A stretch of DNA of 64,000 bases from Rhynchopus euleeides (GCA_963210315.1 OY723313.1:1364001-1428000); one strand, 5' to 3'; positions 36,150 through 49,396 are shown, counted from the stretch's first letter. Notes: a model not told the origin generated them from the sequence alone. Made by a program: numbers and translations.

Positions 36150-37745
36150 GCATCCCGCCATCCCACAGCTCACAGCTCCATTGCCGTTCCCTCTTTGCGT
36201 TCTGCTTTTTGACCCTCTCCTTTGTTCTCGTCCTGGTGCTCCCGCTGCTTTGTGGGTGTCTGGGCAGTTTGTGTTACCTTATTTTTCGGTGGAAAATGAG
36301 TTTTACCTTCGCAGGCAGTGTATTCGGGGTGTAGGGTTGTGGTTGTGGCACCCGAATGCAAAAAAAAACAAACGTGCGAAAAAGTTTTCAGGTTTCAAAA
36401 CCTAGTTATTATGGTGCAGTTTGCGGCATACACCACAGCCCCTTCCCCGTGGTGTGGCTGGAAACTGCGAGCAAGGCAATCCTGAATATAGCCGAGGCAA
36501 ATAACAGAGCAATAAAGCACAACACGGCACATCACAAAGCAAAACCAACAAAAAATGCGTCGCGTTGCTCGCCACGTCGTAGTAATCCGCTTGAGGAGTT
36601 CTTTTTGGGACCCCCCCCCCCAATGCCCTTTGTGTTTTGCCTTTTTTTTCTTCTTCTCGTTTTTCGCGGGTTTCGACAAGAATTGTGACAAAAAAATCGA
36701 CAAAACAACGTGCCCCCTCCCATCCCATCCCATCCCCACCCCCCACCCCCCCTGCCCACCCCTCTCTGTGACAGGTTTGAACCGTTTTTCAGCCTCGCAC
36801 TCAACTCCCGCCAACCCCCCACCCACTCCACCCACGGGTAGGTGGGTTCTCTGGGCACATTCTTGCTCAAAAGACGGCGGGTATGTATGTGTGTGTGGGC
36901 GGATTGGAATATAACACCGACAATATTTTTGCAAAGATGAGGGGAGATAAGGGGAGGTGGGGGGGGGGTGGAAAACCGGCAACGCCTCTCGGGGCTGATG
37001 TTGGTGGAGGTATGAGAGGGAGGGCGGAGGGGGGGGGGGTTTTTTTGCAGGGGGGTGGCAGAGCCGCCCTTGTTGTGTAGCAAGAAAAAAAACAGGGGGT
37101 CCGTGGAAGAAAAGGAAAAGAGAAAGTGGCGAGAAAAACAAAGCAAAAAAAAAGACAAACAAACAAGGCAATGCCAGGCAGAAGTGCAAGGTAAACTCGA
37201 GGTTTGCTGAAAGGCGCGGTGCTCACCACTCCCCTACCCACTTTGGGGATCACGCAGATATTGCAGGGTGCTCGTCTTCCAGTTTCTTGTGCGCACATCA
37301 GCGAACACCAAGTCTTCTTCGTTCTTCAGAGCACAGTGAAGGTAGGGATGCCACCCACACTCCACACTCACGTTGGCACAACGTGACGTTGGAACGTCTT
37401 TTCTTCTTCTCATCAACACGACACACATCCCACCCAACCCCTCACCCCTCACAAAAAACAGGAATACGGGAAGACACCGGTTTCTTCCCGTTGCTAGAAA
37501 CCCGGAGGAGGGGAGGCAACAAAGGGAAGGAGGGGGGTGTCCGTTTCTTTTACACCCTCCCCCCCTCCCCCACCACCCCTTCCCGCAAGGGGGGGCCCCT
37601 CTGTGCGCCTCGCGCGTGTGTGTCGCACCCGACACCCCCACCGCAACTACACACTCGCGAAAAACACATCACATCCCCCCCCATCCCCCATCCCCCACCG
37701 CTTTCTTCTTCCCTCTCTCTCACACCTTCGCTTCCTGCCGCAAGC
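36150..37745. other. Intergenic spacer, no supported gene
   Basis: About 1.6 kb of A/T- and C-run-rich spacer between two + strand genes. Frames on both strands are low-complexity. It should hold the 3' UTR of the phosphatase gene and the 5' region of the kinase gene. The last 200 bp before the kinase start are strongly pyrimidine-rich on the + strand, as before the SMP gene, but a single acceptor cannot be chosen. Confidence 0.55.
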
Positions 37746-38777
37746 ATGCGCCGTGCCGTGACAGGCGGGATGGTTAAGAAGTGGGGGAAGTACTCAGGCG
37801 GCGTGCCGACTGTCTCCCAGATCGCCATGCTGGACCCCAACATCAGCACCGAGCAGCTCTATGGGGGTTGCGCCGCAGGCGAGTTCACGGAGACCTACGC
37901 CGAGGAGCGGTCCGAGCTGGATTATAAATACCATACGACGTACACCTTGGAGAGGCAGATGCTGCAGGACAGGATTGTCGACAGCCTCGTCCCCCGCCGG
38001 GTCGAGCAGGCAGCCCAGCAGAGGGGGGACCGCGCCCCGTCCTGGCTCCTCTTCTCCGCAGGCGCCATGGGTGCTGGGAAGACCCGGACCCTCCATTGGA
38101 TGTCCGATAAGGGGCACTTCCCTCTCCAGGCATTCGTCTTTCTGGATCACGACGCAATCCGCTATATGCTTCCCGAGATGTGGTTCTACCAGCAGTTCAA
38201 CCCCGACAAGGCGGGGGTGCTGACGCAGCGTGAGGCTGGGTATATCGTCGAGCTTGCCACACGGAGATGCATTCGGATGGGGGTCAACTGCCTGGTTGAC
38301 GGGTCGCTGAGGGATGCCGCGTGGTATCAGAGGCACATCCCGCAGATCAGGGAGAGCCACCCGATGAAGCGGTTTGGTATCCTGCACGTGCATGCCGATG
38401 CGCACCATGTGATGCGCCGCGCACGGGAAAGGGAGAAGATCACGGGCAGGCGTGTGCCGGAGGAGGTTCTGAGGAGGGCGATCGACCAGGTGCCCCGTTC
38501 CGTGCAGGACCTCTCCCCCCTCGTCGATTTTGTGGCGCGGATCGACAACTCCGGCGCCCTCCCCCCCCGGCTCGACTCCGTCTCCTTCCCGGTGGACTCG
38601 CGTCTTGCGGAGGGTGGTGTCGATGTGGTGGACCCGTCATGGAACCTCGTGAGGGATGTGCTGGACAGCAGCGATCTCTCCCCAGCGGCAGCCACCGGGA
38701 TGGCGGCTGAGGAGGGGGAGTTTTCTTCCCTCTTCCCTGACAAGGCGTCGCCGGCGTACGAAAGTCGATTCTGTTAA
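37746..38777 (+). CDS. Zeta-toxin-type P-loop kinase domain protein
   Basis: 343 residues if it starts at 37746; an alternative in-frame Met lies 8 codons later. The upstream frame is open but looks non-coding. An N-terminal stretch (1-95) of unknown type precedes a P-loop kinase core: Walker A GAMGAGKT at 106-113, FLDHDAIRYMLPE at 132-144, an acidic/aromatic block at 160-196 containing VDGS, and basic HHVMRRARER at 220-229. These fit the zeta_toxin/chloramphenicol phosphotransferase-like superfamily, whose bacterial members phosphorylate UDP-N-acetylglucosamine. Eukaryotic relatives are widespread in protists and mostly uncharacterised. No antitoxin-like gene lies next to it, and the gene looks native in codon usage. 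It may be a housekeeping nucleotide- or sugar-phosphate kinase. The substrate cannot be inferred. Confidence 0.8.
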   Translation: MRRAVTGGMVKKWGKYSGGVPTVSQIAMLDPNISTEQLYGGCAAGEFTETYAEERSELDYKYHTTYTLERQMLQDRIVDSLVPRRVEQAAQQRGDRAPSWLLFSAGAMGAGKTRTLHWMSDKGHFPLQAFVFLDHDAIRYMLPEMWFYQQFNPDKAGVLTQREAGYIVELATRRCIRMGVNCLVDGSLRDAAWYQRHIPQIRESHPMKRFGILHVHADAHHVMRRAREREKITGRRVPEEVLRRAIDQVPRSVQDLSPLVDFVARIDNSGALPPRLDSVSFPVDSRLAEGGVDVVDPSWNLVRDVLDSSDLSPAAATGMAAEEGEFSSLFPDKASPAYESRFC

Positions 38778-39969
38778 AATGGTTTGGTTGGTTGGGGTGG
38801 GGGGGGTTGGGGGGGTTTTTTTAGGTATTCTTTACTCATGTTTTTGTCAAGTAGTTTGGTTGGTTGGGAGGGGGAGGGGTGGGATTCATCCAACGTTTTA
38901 TCCATATTGGAGTTGCCTGTCATTTTGTGACCGGGGGTGTGGTGGTGATTTATGATTGGGTGTGTGTGGGGGTGTAGCAACACACAGCACCCCGAGGAAT
39001 AAATGCCAAAAATTCCCCGGTGGCAAGAAGAACCGCATCCGATGAACTTGGAAAAAAAACTGGGTGAGTCCGGCGTGGGGGTGGGGGTGGGGGGAGTAGG
39101 TTTGGTGGTGGTGGCGGCAGCGCCCGGAACCCACCCGTATACTTTTGTCTTGTAGAAAAAAATATTGCACAACACATCTTTCAGCCCAAAATTTCATCCA
39201 TCTCGCCCCCCGCTCTTCCAACAAGGGCCCCCCCCTTTCCCGACCCCCCTTGGTAGGCACACGTCTGCCGCAGGTTTTCTTTCGCAAGAAACACAATGTA
39301 TTCTCGCACAGGCGTTGTTTGCATGTCAAACCCACCCTCCTGTTCCCCTTTCTCTTCCCCGTCATAACATCCCAAGCCCCCTTTTTTCACACGAGAAAAA
39401 CTGACGGGCAGGGCGGTGCAGCGTTGTATATCCCGCATGCACTGATTGGGTGCGCATTCACGCAAAGCCTTCCGAGGGATGAGCGGGTTCGAGGCAATCA
39501 AAAGAGTGAATAAGAACAATGCAACTCAAGCGAACCCCCGGCCTCCCCGACGGGCCTCGAAAAAAGGAACACTCGGGAAACGCCCAGCGAAATAAAATCG
39601 TTCAAAAAATCGTTTTTTTGTCTGCGAAACTGCATGAACCTGAAGGAACAGGAACACTCTCGTATGGATGGATGGAGGCAGGGTTGGGGGCGAGAGGGTC
39701 TCTTCGCTAAAACTGGTTAAAAAAACTTCGGCAAAAAAAATCCCCCTTCGCGGCGCTGTCTCTCTCAGGGCATCCGGGGGGGAAGTGCAACAAAAAACGC
39801 ATGTTTCTGCGCCGCTTCGCGAAGAGTATTTTCCCCCTCTCCCTCTGGTGAACGCAAAAGTTTCACGTCGCCGTCCCTCTTCAACAGACCAGTCATTTTC
39901 TTCGAACCCCGCTCAGGCCTGGGCGGGGAACGAGCCCTTTTTCCAGGTTTTTTGAGTCGGGGAACCAGG

Positions 39970-41080
39970 TTTTTTCTAAGAATTTTTACAAGGGATTTTT
40001 TGCTCGCCCCCCCACAGTTTCCAGGCGCGTGCCCGTCAGGCGGGACTTTTTCTCTGATTTCTCTCCGCGTCATCATGTGACAGCTCTTGAGTGATGCCCA
40101 GAGATGCTTGCGGCAGAGAGTGCCCCTCATGCGCGTTACAGCTGAAAATGAATGAGGATCATCTGGCACTCGTTCTCATCGGGGGTTGTGCTCCGCAGGG
40201 ACTCAATACACCTTGGCACTCTCGCAGGGCTGGACATGCCAGCAGCTGGAGGACAGTTACAAAGCTGCCACTCCCCGACGCCACCCACCTGCTGGCCCCT
40301 TCAGGTCTGAAAGCCCAAAAGCTCCCGGGGATTTTTGCAGTGGTGCGCACCATATTCAGCGCAGTAGGGTGATCTCTCCGATTTTCCAAAACTGCTGGTT
40401 TACTGGTTTGGGGAACGGTCGTCGGCAGACCGTTGAAATGCCCGTGTTAGCAAGGCACACTCACGTTTCAGGTAGCGTGTCGCGTGTCACGCATGTCGCG
40501 AACGCGGCAAGTGTACCTCCCAGGTGGGGAAGCCCGACCTCCTGTCCGATGTCAGTCAGGCTTCGAAGAAGCGCTTCATGGATGCGGCGCTGACCTCCTA
40601 CGCTGCACTGTACCCGGGGAAGTGAGATAGATGACGGGCACACGCTACATGGGGGGTCTGGGGGGCGGAGCCCCCCAGCCGCCGGAGGCCACGGTAGCGA
40701 ACACCTGTTCGTGTGGGCGTACAGATTCTGTGCGAGTTGGCTGCGTCCTCAGAGGCGACTGGAGTGGTTGGACCCCGACCTGATGGGATTCGAAGGGCTT
40801 GAGTACGAGACGTACGCCACAGGGGGGTCTGGGGGGCGGAGCCCCCCAGCCGCCGGAGGCCACGGTAGTGAACGTCTGGCTCTCCAGTTGGCCAGCAAGG
40901 CGAACGGTACGGGGGACAGACTTCCCTTCCATCCTTGTGCGCGCCCTGTCGACTGGGGAAAACTTAGAAAAAGTTTTCTCCTCTGCGAAACAACCTTAGA
41001 AAAAAATTCCCCTAACAAAATTCTTAGAAAAAAACTTTTTTTTCCCTTACAAAAATTCTTAGAAAAAAAGTTCAGAATCC
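39970..41080. repeat. Inverted TTCTTAG/CTAAGAA repeats around a hairpin repeat
   Basis: ctaagaatttttacaaggga near 39977-39996 is the near-perfect reverse complement of tcccttacaaaaattcttag at about 41043-41062. On the right side the ttcttagaaaaaa unit is repeated three times between about 40968 and 41070. Copy 2 of the dispersed hairpin repeat sits between the arms. The arrangement resembles inverted termini of a degenerate element of about 1.1 kb; no transposase frame is visible. Confidence 0.5.
40648..40876 (-). repeat. Dispersed hairpin repeat, copy 2 (inverted)
   Basis: This is the reverse-complement counterpart of 25937-26190: two GGGGGGCGGAGCCCCCCA palindromes followed by gccgccggaggccacggtag, with a spacer that matches the spacer of copy 1 (for example tacagattctgtg and cgacctgatgggatt). 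Both modules and their spacing are preserved. Confidence 0.85.
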
Positions 41081-44000
41081 TGAAAGTGGGGAACAAGCCC
41101 CCCAGTTAGGAACAGCCCTGACCCCGCTAGCTTCTTTTTTTTTCACACTAAAAAGGGGGCAGAGTCCCGCACTGTTCGGTACCCCTGCAAGCCGTGATCA
41201 GGCAACTGTTCGTACAACCCAAAGAACGCAAAAAAAAATCAAACAAAAGTCTTTCATTTTCTTCTCCCCCTGAACCCACATACCAGCCGTTGTGTATCAG
41301 CCTCCCTGTTCTCGTTGGGTGTCATCTCAGCCGGATGACGCTTTGTCTGGGGGTAGGGGGTCCGGGGCGGGGTCACGGGCGGGTTGCCCGTGAACCTGCA
41401 TCATGCATGAATGATGGCGTGTGCCCGACCTCTGCCCCTGTGCCTGGCAGAGAGAGACACCTTGAAACACCTAAAACACAAGGCTTGGGTGTAGCGCAAA
41501 ATAAGCAGCAGGGGATACCCGAGCCTATTTGCGTGGCATCATCGTGCCTTATCGTGGCTGATACCTGCGGATGGGTGGCGCGGGGAGGGGGGTAGTGTGG
41601 TGTGGGGTAGGTGGGATGGGTGAAGGCGGAGAAGGTTCCAGCCGCCCCCCCTGCACAGCATCCAATTTTTTTTCTCGACTTGTGTGTCGAGTGTTGTCCC
41701 CCTCTTTCATCAACCTTTCCATAATAAACGGATGCAGTAAAACAAAAACAAACAGAAAACAAAATTGCCCATCACTCATTTGGCGGTGTCTCGCCGCTGC
41801 CTTCTTTCCTCACCCCCCAACCCCCCCACCCCACCTGTCTGCCCGTTCTCTGTTTCTTTTCTTTAGGTGCACATCAGATGCACGCATACACACACTCACA
41901 ACCGGTGCCACAGTCCATGCCTGGCGTGCTCTATACACTTTTCTTCGTCTCTTCGGGTTTGCACCCTCGCATGTGGCACCGTGTGCCGTCCCCCTGATGC
42001 CCTGAACACTGTCGAGGAACTGCGTGAGCACTACGTAAAACTGCGTTGTCAGCTCCGTATTTAAGACGGCTTCTTCAGAGGTCATCTGCCTAGCTTTCTT
42101 ACTTCGCCCCCCCCCCCCCCCCCGGCAAACAAAATTTGGTATTCTTGGTTTCCTACCTATCTCGCCGATATTTTATTCAACACGCAATTTTTTTCCTTTC
42201 TTTTTTTTTGAAAACAAAACAGCGGTTGCCGCTGTTCGTCTCCCACCTTGCCGGCCTGGCAACACAGGCCCAGATGCACTAAGGCAGGCAGAACACAAGA
42301 CCGCACAGCGAGGGGAGGTGGAGGTGCTGGGGTGCGGTTGCTGCTGAGCGGCGATGCAACTTTCTGTTTATCCTTTTCTTGCTTTTCTTCTTTCTTTTTT
42401 TCCCTCCGAGGGTGCGATCTGCTTCAACCGGGGCTGCCTGCCGTGCTTGACATTGTTGCGTGCAGCCAACTTGCCAGGGCGACCACATCCCGCTGTGGAC
42501 GGGGAGGGGCACCCAAACATACCAACACGTCCCTCAGAGTCCCGCGCGGTGTGGCGTGATGCCCGGCTCCTCCGTGGCGCGCAGAACCAAAACCAACACG
42601 CAGGGCAGCTTCCAAGCTATAGACGCTCCACAGCAGTTAGGTTTCAGTCCGAATCTAGACGTTGGGAAAAGAGGCGGTGAGTGGGTTGCGCGGAGGGGGG
42701 CTGGGTGGGTCCAGGGGGGGGGAAGTGGAAGGCAATAAACGGAGAGAGCTTTTGCCCCCCCCCCCCCCCCCTCCCCACGGGATGTGTAGACGTCCCCATG
42801 TGTGTCGACAAAGGGTTGATGAATGCCTCCGTCGGCTCTGGGGCGGGGGGGGCGGGCGAGTGGGGGGAACATCATTTGTTGGACGCATGGGTTCGAAAGC
42901 AAGCTCTCGCCACGGCCACCACATACCCCCTGCCCCCCTGCCCGCTTCCCTGTCGCTGCCCCACCCACTGGACAGGGGTTGGCGCAGCCGCCGCCCCTTC
43001 TTCGACGCCTTCTGGCGGGGATAGCGTGTCAAGTTATCGCACAGTGGGTCTCCAGTGGACTTCTGTTCGGTGCCGTGCCCGCCAATCCAAACATTGCCAA
43101 CGCCTTCTGGCGATTTTTGTGTGGGTGGGGGGTGGGGGGTGGGGTTCTTGCGAGCGACGAATACCCGCCGGTGCTTCTCCCTTCTTCCCCCCTTTCTGGT
43201 GTGTGTATGGAGGTCTTCTTCATGCTCGATGTACTTTTTTTGGTAAAACACACCCCGTGTGGTAGAGAAAATACGGCAAGAGTCTCGGTGGGTCGGAAGA
43301 GCAGATGGTTCCCGCAACAGCTCCCGGGGAGCGGCGGGTATTTCGCATAGGATGCCGGATGTGTGAACACGTTTGTGCGGTTTGCCCTGTGTTGTGTGAA
43401 CATATGTGTATGTGTGTGTGTATGCTCCACCCAACCCGACACATTTTCTGTACTTCAGACAGGTAAGGTCACTCGACACGCGGGGGGGGGGGGGGGGGGG
43501 TTTGTTGTGTGTTTTTTCTGCCAGCCGACATCACTAGCGCCAGCGAGAAAAAAAAACGCGTGACGAGTGACGGGTTGAGGTGGAAGCGATCAATGCAAAA
43601 ATCATCTGAAAGGAAGACTCGAGAGACTGCTGCTGTATTTTGCCACTTTCTTCGTTCCTACCTACCTACCCGTCCCCCCCCTCACCCCGCAGGGGCAGCC
43701 TGGCACGCACTTGCCAGTGCCAGCAACACTACCACGTTCCCATTTTGCCTCGCTTTCTGCTGATAATGCAAACACCCCACATCCAAACGGAATGCCGTGG
43801 CTTGACTGCGGCAGCATCCAAAAAAAATTGGATCGTACGCACTGTGCTGCTGTCACGCACACTTGGCTGCATGCGTTTGTTGTTGTGAGAACTCGGAGAA
43901 CTGAAACATAAAAGAAGTTTACCTTGATCCACCACTTTTCTCGATCTGAAGTGTTTATAACCCCTTCGGTGTGTCTGGAGGCAGCACCAGAGTCCACTCG

Positions 44001-46705
44001 TGCGACTTACACAAAAACAAAGGTTACCTTGTCTGTGTGGAGGGGACGTCGTGTATTTTGGCGCGCGCACTGTGAACAGCAAGAAAAAAAATCACATCTA
44101 TGTGGGTCGCTGTCGCACCTGCGTGCTGCAGTGAAGGTATCTAACACAAAGCCCCGCGAACCCCCCCGTACGAACCCGCCCCTCCCCGACACAAACACCG
44201 AACCTCTTTTACCGTGTGTGCCCCATGCCCCTTTCCCGGCTTTCGGCACGCAGACAAACAACCCAACGCCGCCCCTATCTTTTTCTTGACGGGGTTGACT
44301 ATTTTCCCTTCGAATCCCCCCACGCCCCCCACCCTCCCGAGAACGCACATACACAGAGTGGGTCATGTGTCCCGTGCAGGGTAGACCCACTCAAGGCATG
44401 GCGCCACACACGCGTGGACCCTCTTCTTGGGAATAACGCCCTGTTGTGCACTGCATTCTCCACACGAGGCGCCTCCCACCTTTGCAGGCGAGTGGAGAGG
44501 GGGGTGGGTGGAAGGGTATGGCCTGGGCCTCTGCACCTGCTCCCCCACCCCCTTCCCCTCGGCACTGCTAGTATACCCCCGAGACACACCCCGCTCTGGG
44601 AAAGCCTCAATCCCATATCCCCTGCGCGAGGCTGAAGTCTCTGCAGTACATCCCGCTTCCTATCTCCTCAGCTTCCTAACGACAGGCGGAGTGATCGCCA
44701 CCAGATGGCGGGTTGAATTACATTGGTTCCCCTGCTGTGTGACAGACAGGGGGTTTTTCTGTGTGTGCCGTGGGCCGTGCACGGAGGGCAGGCAAAGGTT
44801 GGGAAACCCGATCATCTGGGTGGTTATACGAGGTCATGCGATATGCCACCACTCCTGACGGGGATCGTGTCTGACCCTCTGGCTATTCATTTCACCCAAT
44901 TGCAGCCAGGCGTGAAATATCTTTCTGTCGCTGCTCGCTCTTGACAGAGAGTGGATTTCATTGCGTTGCCCCCCCCCCCCCCCTTTCCACCTCCTTCGCC
45001 GTGGCGGTAGCTCAGCCCAGGGTTCTCTGATATGAGCGAGCCACGCTTTTATTACACAGCGAGACGGGGGATGGGGGGGAGAAGCATCTCTATCACAGCC
45101 TGCCAGAAAAACCTCCTCTCATCATCAGGCTATATCTCCAGTCAGGTCTATCTCAAGACACAGGATGTAGCCGGTATTGAACAACGATTCAATATTGAAG
45201 GGTTGAAAAAAATGGCTCGTCGAAGTCGTGCTTTCCATTGGGGGTTGTTTTATTCCCCTTTCTCCTCCGAATTACACACTGGGGGGGGAGAGAGAGGAGG
45301 GTGACGCAGCCAGCAACATTCGCCCTGGGTGCCGTTTGAGCTGTGGCTGCCGACGGCCCCCCTCCGACACGAATTTAGACAACAAAAGGTACTCGCATCA
45401 TCCCAGGGCGCTGGCCACCCCTCGCCTGTGTGTTGGCTAATGTTTACTGCCTCCACTGTGTTGGGTGGAGCAACTTTGAAGGTGGGTAGACCCGGACCCC
45501 ACATCCCACCTGTGTGTCATGTGATGTGTGTCCTTCCCTCGGCCAGGCTGCCTCGTGATGCGGGGTTTGATTTAAACTGCGACGGCCTTTTCTCAGGCCT
45601 GCTTTATCCCATCATTCCCACACATACCCCACCACCACAAAACATCATCTTGCTAGCACCTCTCTCTCTCTAGCCGTCTGTCTTGAGTGCTAAACAGCGT
45701 GCCTTGTTCCGATGCTCCATCCAGCGCACGCGCCAGCCAGGCACAAATGTCATCCGACTCTGCCCCTGAATATCTGCATCGCCAGAGCCCCCGTGCTGGG
45801 GAGGGCGATATCCAGCAGCAATCGCCTCCGTGCATTTCTTCATTCCGTTGGATTGCTGGCCCTCTAGAGGGATGCTGGTGCCTTCTTCTGGACAGCGGAG
45901 CGTTCAACATACAACAGAAGCGGTGCATATCAGAGTAGGGGTTCATGGCCGTTGTGTGCTGTTGGCAGTGGGGCAGCATGGCCCGTTTGAGGGGGCGGTG
46001 GGGGCGAGTCGGTAACGGCCAGCGCAGTGCGCTCCAGAAGCTGATTCTCTTTTAGGGAGCTTTCGCTCTGTGCCTTCAAAACTGTGTCAGTTTTGCCCCA
46101 CTCTTTAGAGAGTGAGGTGCCGCAATTTTCTGCATTTCTGAGCGAAGGCGTCCCTTTGTTTCCCCCCCCCCTTTGTTGTTTGTGTTCCGTTGCCGTTTCT
46201 TCCCTTATTACTCCCCTCTCCCTGTCCCCCCCTCCCCCCACCCGGTTTTCTCGTCTCTTTTTTTTCTTCCCGTTTCTTCACTAATGCCTGCGCCGGTGTT
46301 CAGCTGGTGTTCCGCATGAAGTGACCACGGAGATGACGCCAAACTCCCGCTGTGTTCTTTCTGCCATTCCTTCATTCCTAGGTATCCCTGTATACCATGC
46401 ATGCCACCGGCCTTATGGCAAATGGGGGGGTGTCTAAATTACCTCAGTGTTTTTTTCTATCGCCTCTCCCCGGAGGGGAGGGGGCTTCCGGAAAATAAAT
46501 TGTTTCCTGAGGAAATTCGAAATACAAATAGGCACCCCTTCGCCTTGGGGGGTGTTTTTGCGGCCCCCCGGAAAAAAAAAAGGCAGCCTTGTGCAGAGGC
46601 GGGTTTTGCAACCAGCCAAAAATACCCCTCTGTGAGTGGCAGGCCCAGCGACGTACGACGTCCTCCCCCCCGCCACTTCCTTTCTTGACCTGCGTGGATT
46701 TGCCG

Positions 46706-46880
46706 TCTCTTGGACGCAATAGCGTAGCGTTGCGAAGAGAACTTGTTTTGTGCGTCACATATATCACACACTGCGTATGCAGGAGGTGCCGGGGAGCTAC
46801 ACGCGGAGACTGCCCCGCCCTAGCTTCCCACCCAAGCATCATCTGTATTGACCTCACGCAACAAACACATTACAAAACAA

Positions 46881-46900
<20 letters not shown>
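46706..46900. repeat. Short inverted-repeat element, copy 2
   Basis: It shares the leader tcttggacgcaat and the arms AGAGAACTTGTTTTGT (46736-46751) and its exact reverse complement (46872-46887) with the copy at 4003-4092. The loop here is 120 nt against 28 nt, so about 92 bp was inserted into, or lost from, one copy. A (TC)n tract follows, as at the first locus. Confidence 0.7.
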
Positions 46901-46916
<16 letters not shown>

Positions 46917-49247
46917 GTAGGTGTTTTTTTGCAGAGAAAATCCAACCAACCCAACACCCCCACACACACCTCGCTTTTACGTTCAGTTTATTTGTGGATA
47001 CTTTTCAGAGTGTGGCATGTGGAAGAGACGCACGGAGGAGAGGGGTGGGGTGGGGGGTGGGTGGGAGGGTGGTGAGGGTACCTATTCACGACTGGAGGAG
47101 TCGATACCACCAGATTATGCGTGCCGCAGTCTGTGTGTGTGAAGAAGGATGTGCAAGGAGGCAGCGAGTATACCTCTCTCTCTGTCTCTCGCCAGGGCTG
47201 CCAGTACTCCCCAGCCACCCTTTCGTTCTCCTCCTCCTCCCTCCCCCCCCCCCCCCACCCCCTCTCGTCTTCCTCCTCTCTCTCTCTTTCACTCCTCTTT
47301 TGCTAGTACCATCTAGGTGGTTATCTACCTGCCTCCTCCCTCCTCCTCTTCTGTTTCCTTGCCGACCTCCTCCCCTCCCCCCTTACCTTTCAAGCTACTA
47401 GTGGAGCGTTGGGAGGCGCTTTTGCCTTTACCCCCTTCTTACACCTTTCTCCCTCCAGACAAAAAATCATCCCATCCCCCCACCCCCACCCCTTCCGGTC
47501 CGTCTAGCCTTCTCTTCAGGTATATCAGTAGGGGAGGGAAGTGGAAATCTTTTGAGGTTGAGGGTGGTGGTGCCGCGTTGTCAGGCAGAAAAGACAATGA
47601 AAATATCCCAAGGGTGCTGAGCATTGACATTCCCTCCCCTCCCCCTCCCCGTGGGTCTTGCTTTGTAGTGGGTATGGGGTGTGTGTGTGTGCCAATGTGC
47701 AGAATACGGGGTATTTTATTGTCTATCGATGCCAGAAAAAAAGGGATGAGTATCCACTCCCCTTTGCGCCCTCCTGCAAGCAACGCTCTTCAGGAACACA
47801 CGTAATCGGGGGTGGTGCTCTATACCTTTAAAAGCCTTCGTGCCCCTCCCTCTCCTCGCGCCCTTCTCTCCCCCCCTCGTTGTGCACGACGTGAGTGTGC
47901 CTTTTATTTTACGCAAAACCACATCACCCTAATAAACAGAGCCAGGGGCGTGTCGTAACAATTTCCCGGAACGGAATTTTCTCCCAGCTTTTGTTCTCTC
48001 TTGGATTTTTCTCTTCTCTTGTCCTGGCTGTTATCCCGGGTATAATATCATCCGGTCAGGTAAATTCTTAGAACTCTCACACAGCCTTATTCTGAACGAT
48101 CTGAACGATTTTTGGCCGTGTTCGTTGGCTTTTATCCACGTTATAGTTGCATTTGGTGGGGTCTCCACTCTGAGGTGCACGAGAGCGAGCTTGCCAGCCT
48201 CGCCCTCCGAACATCGGAGCCAAGCCCCGCTCGCATGCGCATCATCGAGGCGCACCCCGTATCAAGCGTCCAATCAGTCTCCCGGCGCTCGCATGGAGCC
48301 TCCAATGGAGGCCATGTTCTGTTGTTGCTGTTGATTTACCTCTGCATGAGGAAAATTTATCGCCAAACATACGTTTAACGGATTGGCCAAACGCCAAAGT
48401 AAATCCTGCCAGTCTGGCGATTGTAGGTGGTGGTGGTATTGGGGGTCTTCGCTGCAATGCTGGAAATGGCGCGTTCTGGTGTATTTCACCTTCTTTTTCT
48501 TTTTGCGAGAACAACAAAATCACCGAACTTCTGCCGAAGGCTTGCCGATGCCGAATACCCCCCACCCCCCCCCCCCCCATTTATCATCCAGCTGGGATGA
48601 ACAACGGCACACTCCCCACAAGGAGCTGCGCTCGAGGCATGCAGTACATTTTCCACCTCCTCGCACCCCTCGCCTCAACACGCACGTGCGACACGTTAGC
48701 AAATCGGGCCCGATACTTTTCCAGGGTTTGAATAGTTATTTTTTTGAACCGTGTCCAGACTTACTCGCTCTCTCTCCAACCTCGCACCGAGCAAGAGGCC
48801 TGTCACTCGCCGCCCCCCGATCTCTCTCTCTGCAGCGAAGCTTGTCTACCGTTGAACCCCCCCTCTCCCTCTCACCGTTTCAGCTACTTTTCAAAAGCGT
48901 GTTGTGTGTGGTGCTGCTATCTTGCCTGCTCCGGGATGGGGGGGGGTTTTTTTCTTCTTCTGACTCTTTTTAGGCAATTCCCTGCTGGGACTAAACATTG
49001 AGGGATGGCCGTCACCCAAACCAGTGAATGATGTTGAACGCTGCTGCCCCTGATCTTGCTCGCAGGGGTAGGGTTCAAGCGGAGACGGGTCGGGGGGGGG
49101 GGGGGAGGGGGGGCTATTTTGTTGCCAACACCAAAAATCTGCCCCGGTGTGGTCACAACCCCACCAGGCCAGGTCGCAGGATCTTCAAAATGAATCATTT
49201 CTATGGGTTTTGAGGGCAATCTGCATGACAAATCTGCTCCGCCTGCC

Positions 49248-49340
49248 GGAGGGGACACACCGGCTCCTACAGTTGCATTGCATTGCCTCTCAGCTTTGAT
49301 CACGCTATGCAATCAGCCACCGGGAGCCGGTGTCCCCTCC
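49248..49340. other. Stem-loop with 18-20 nt arms
   Basis: ggaggggacacaccggctcc (49248-49267) pairs with ggagccggtgtcccctcc (49323-49340), complementary throughout except for a 2-nt bulge, with a loop of about 55 nt. It lies just upstream of the first ATTTTTC array and may be the same element. Confidence 0.65.
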
Positions 49341-49396
49341 AGTGGGCCTTCAAAGCCTCACCGCCGCCCCCACACTGCAGCGCAGTGTTGGCAAGG

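Noticed and set aside
37746..38777. Bacterial toxin-antitoxin module
   Set aside because: No epsilon-type antitoxin ORF beside it, eukaryotic setting, extra N-terminal domain; only the kinase fold is shared.
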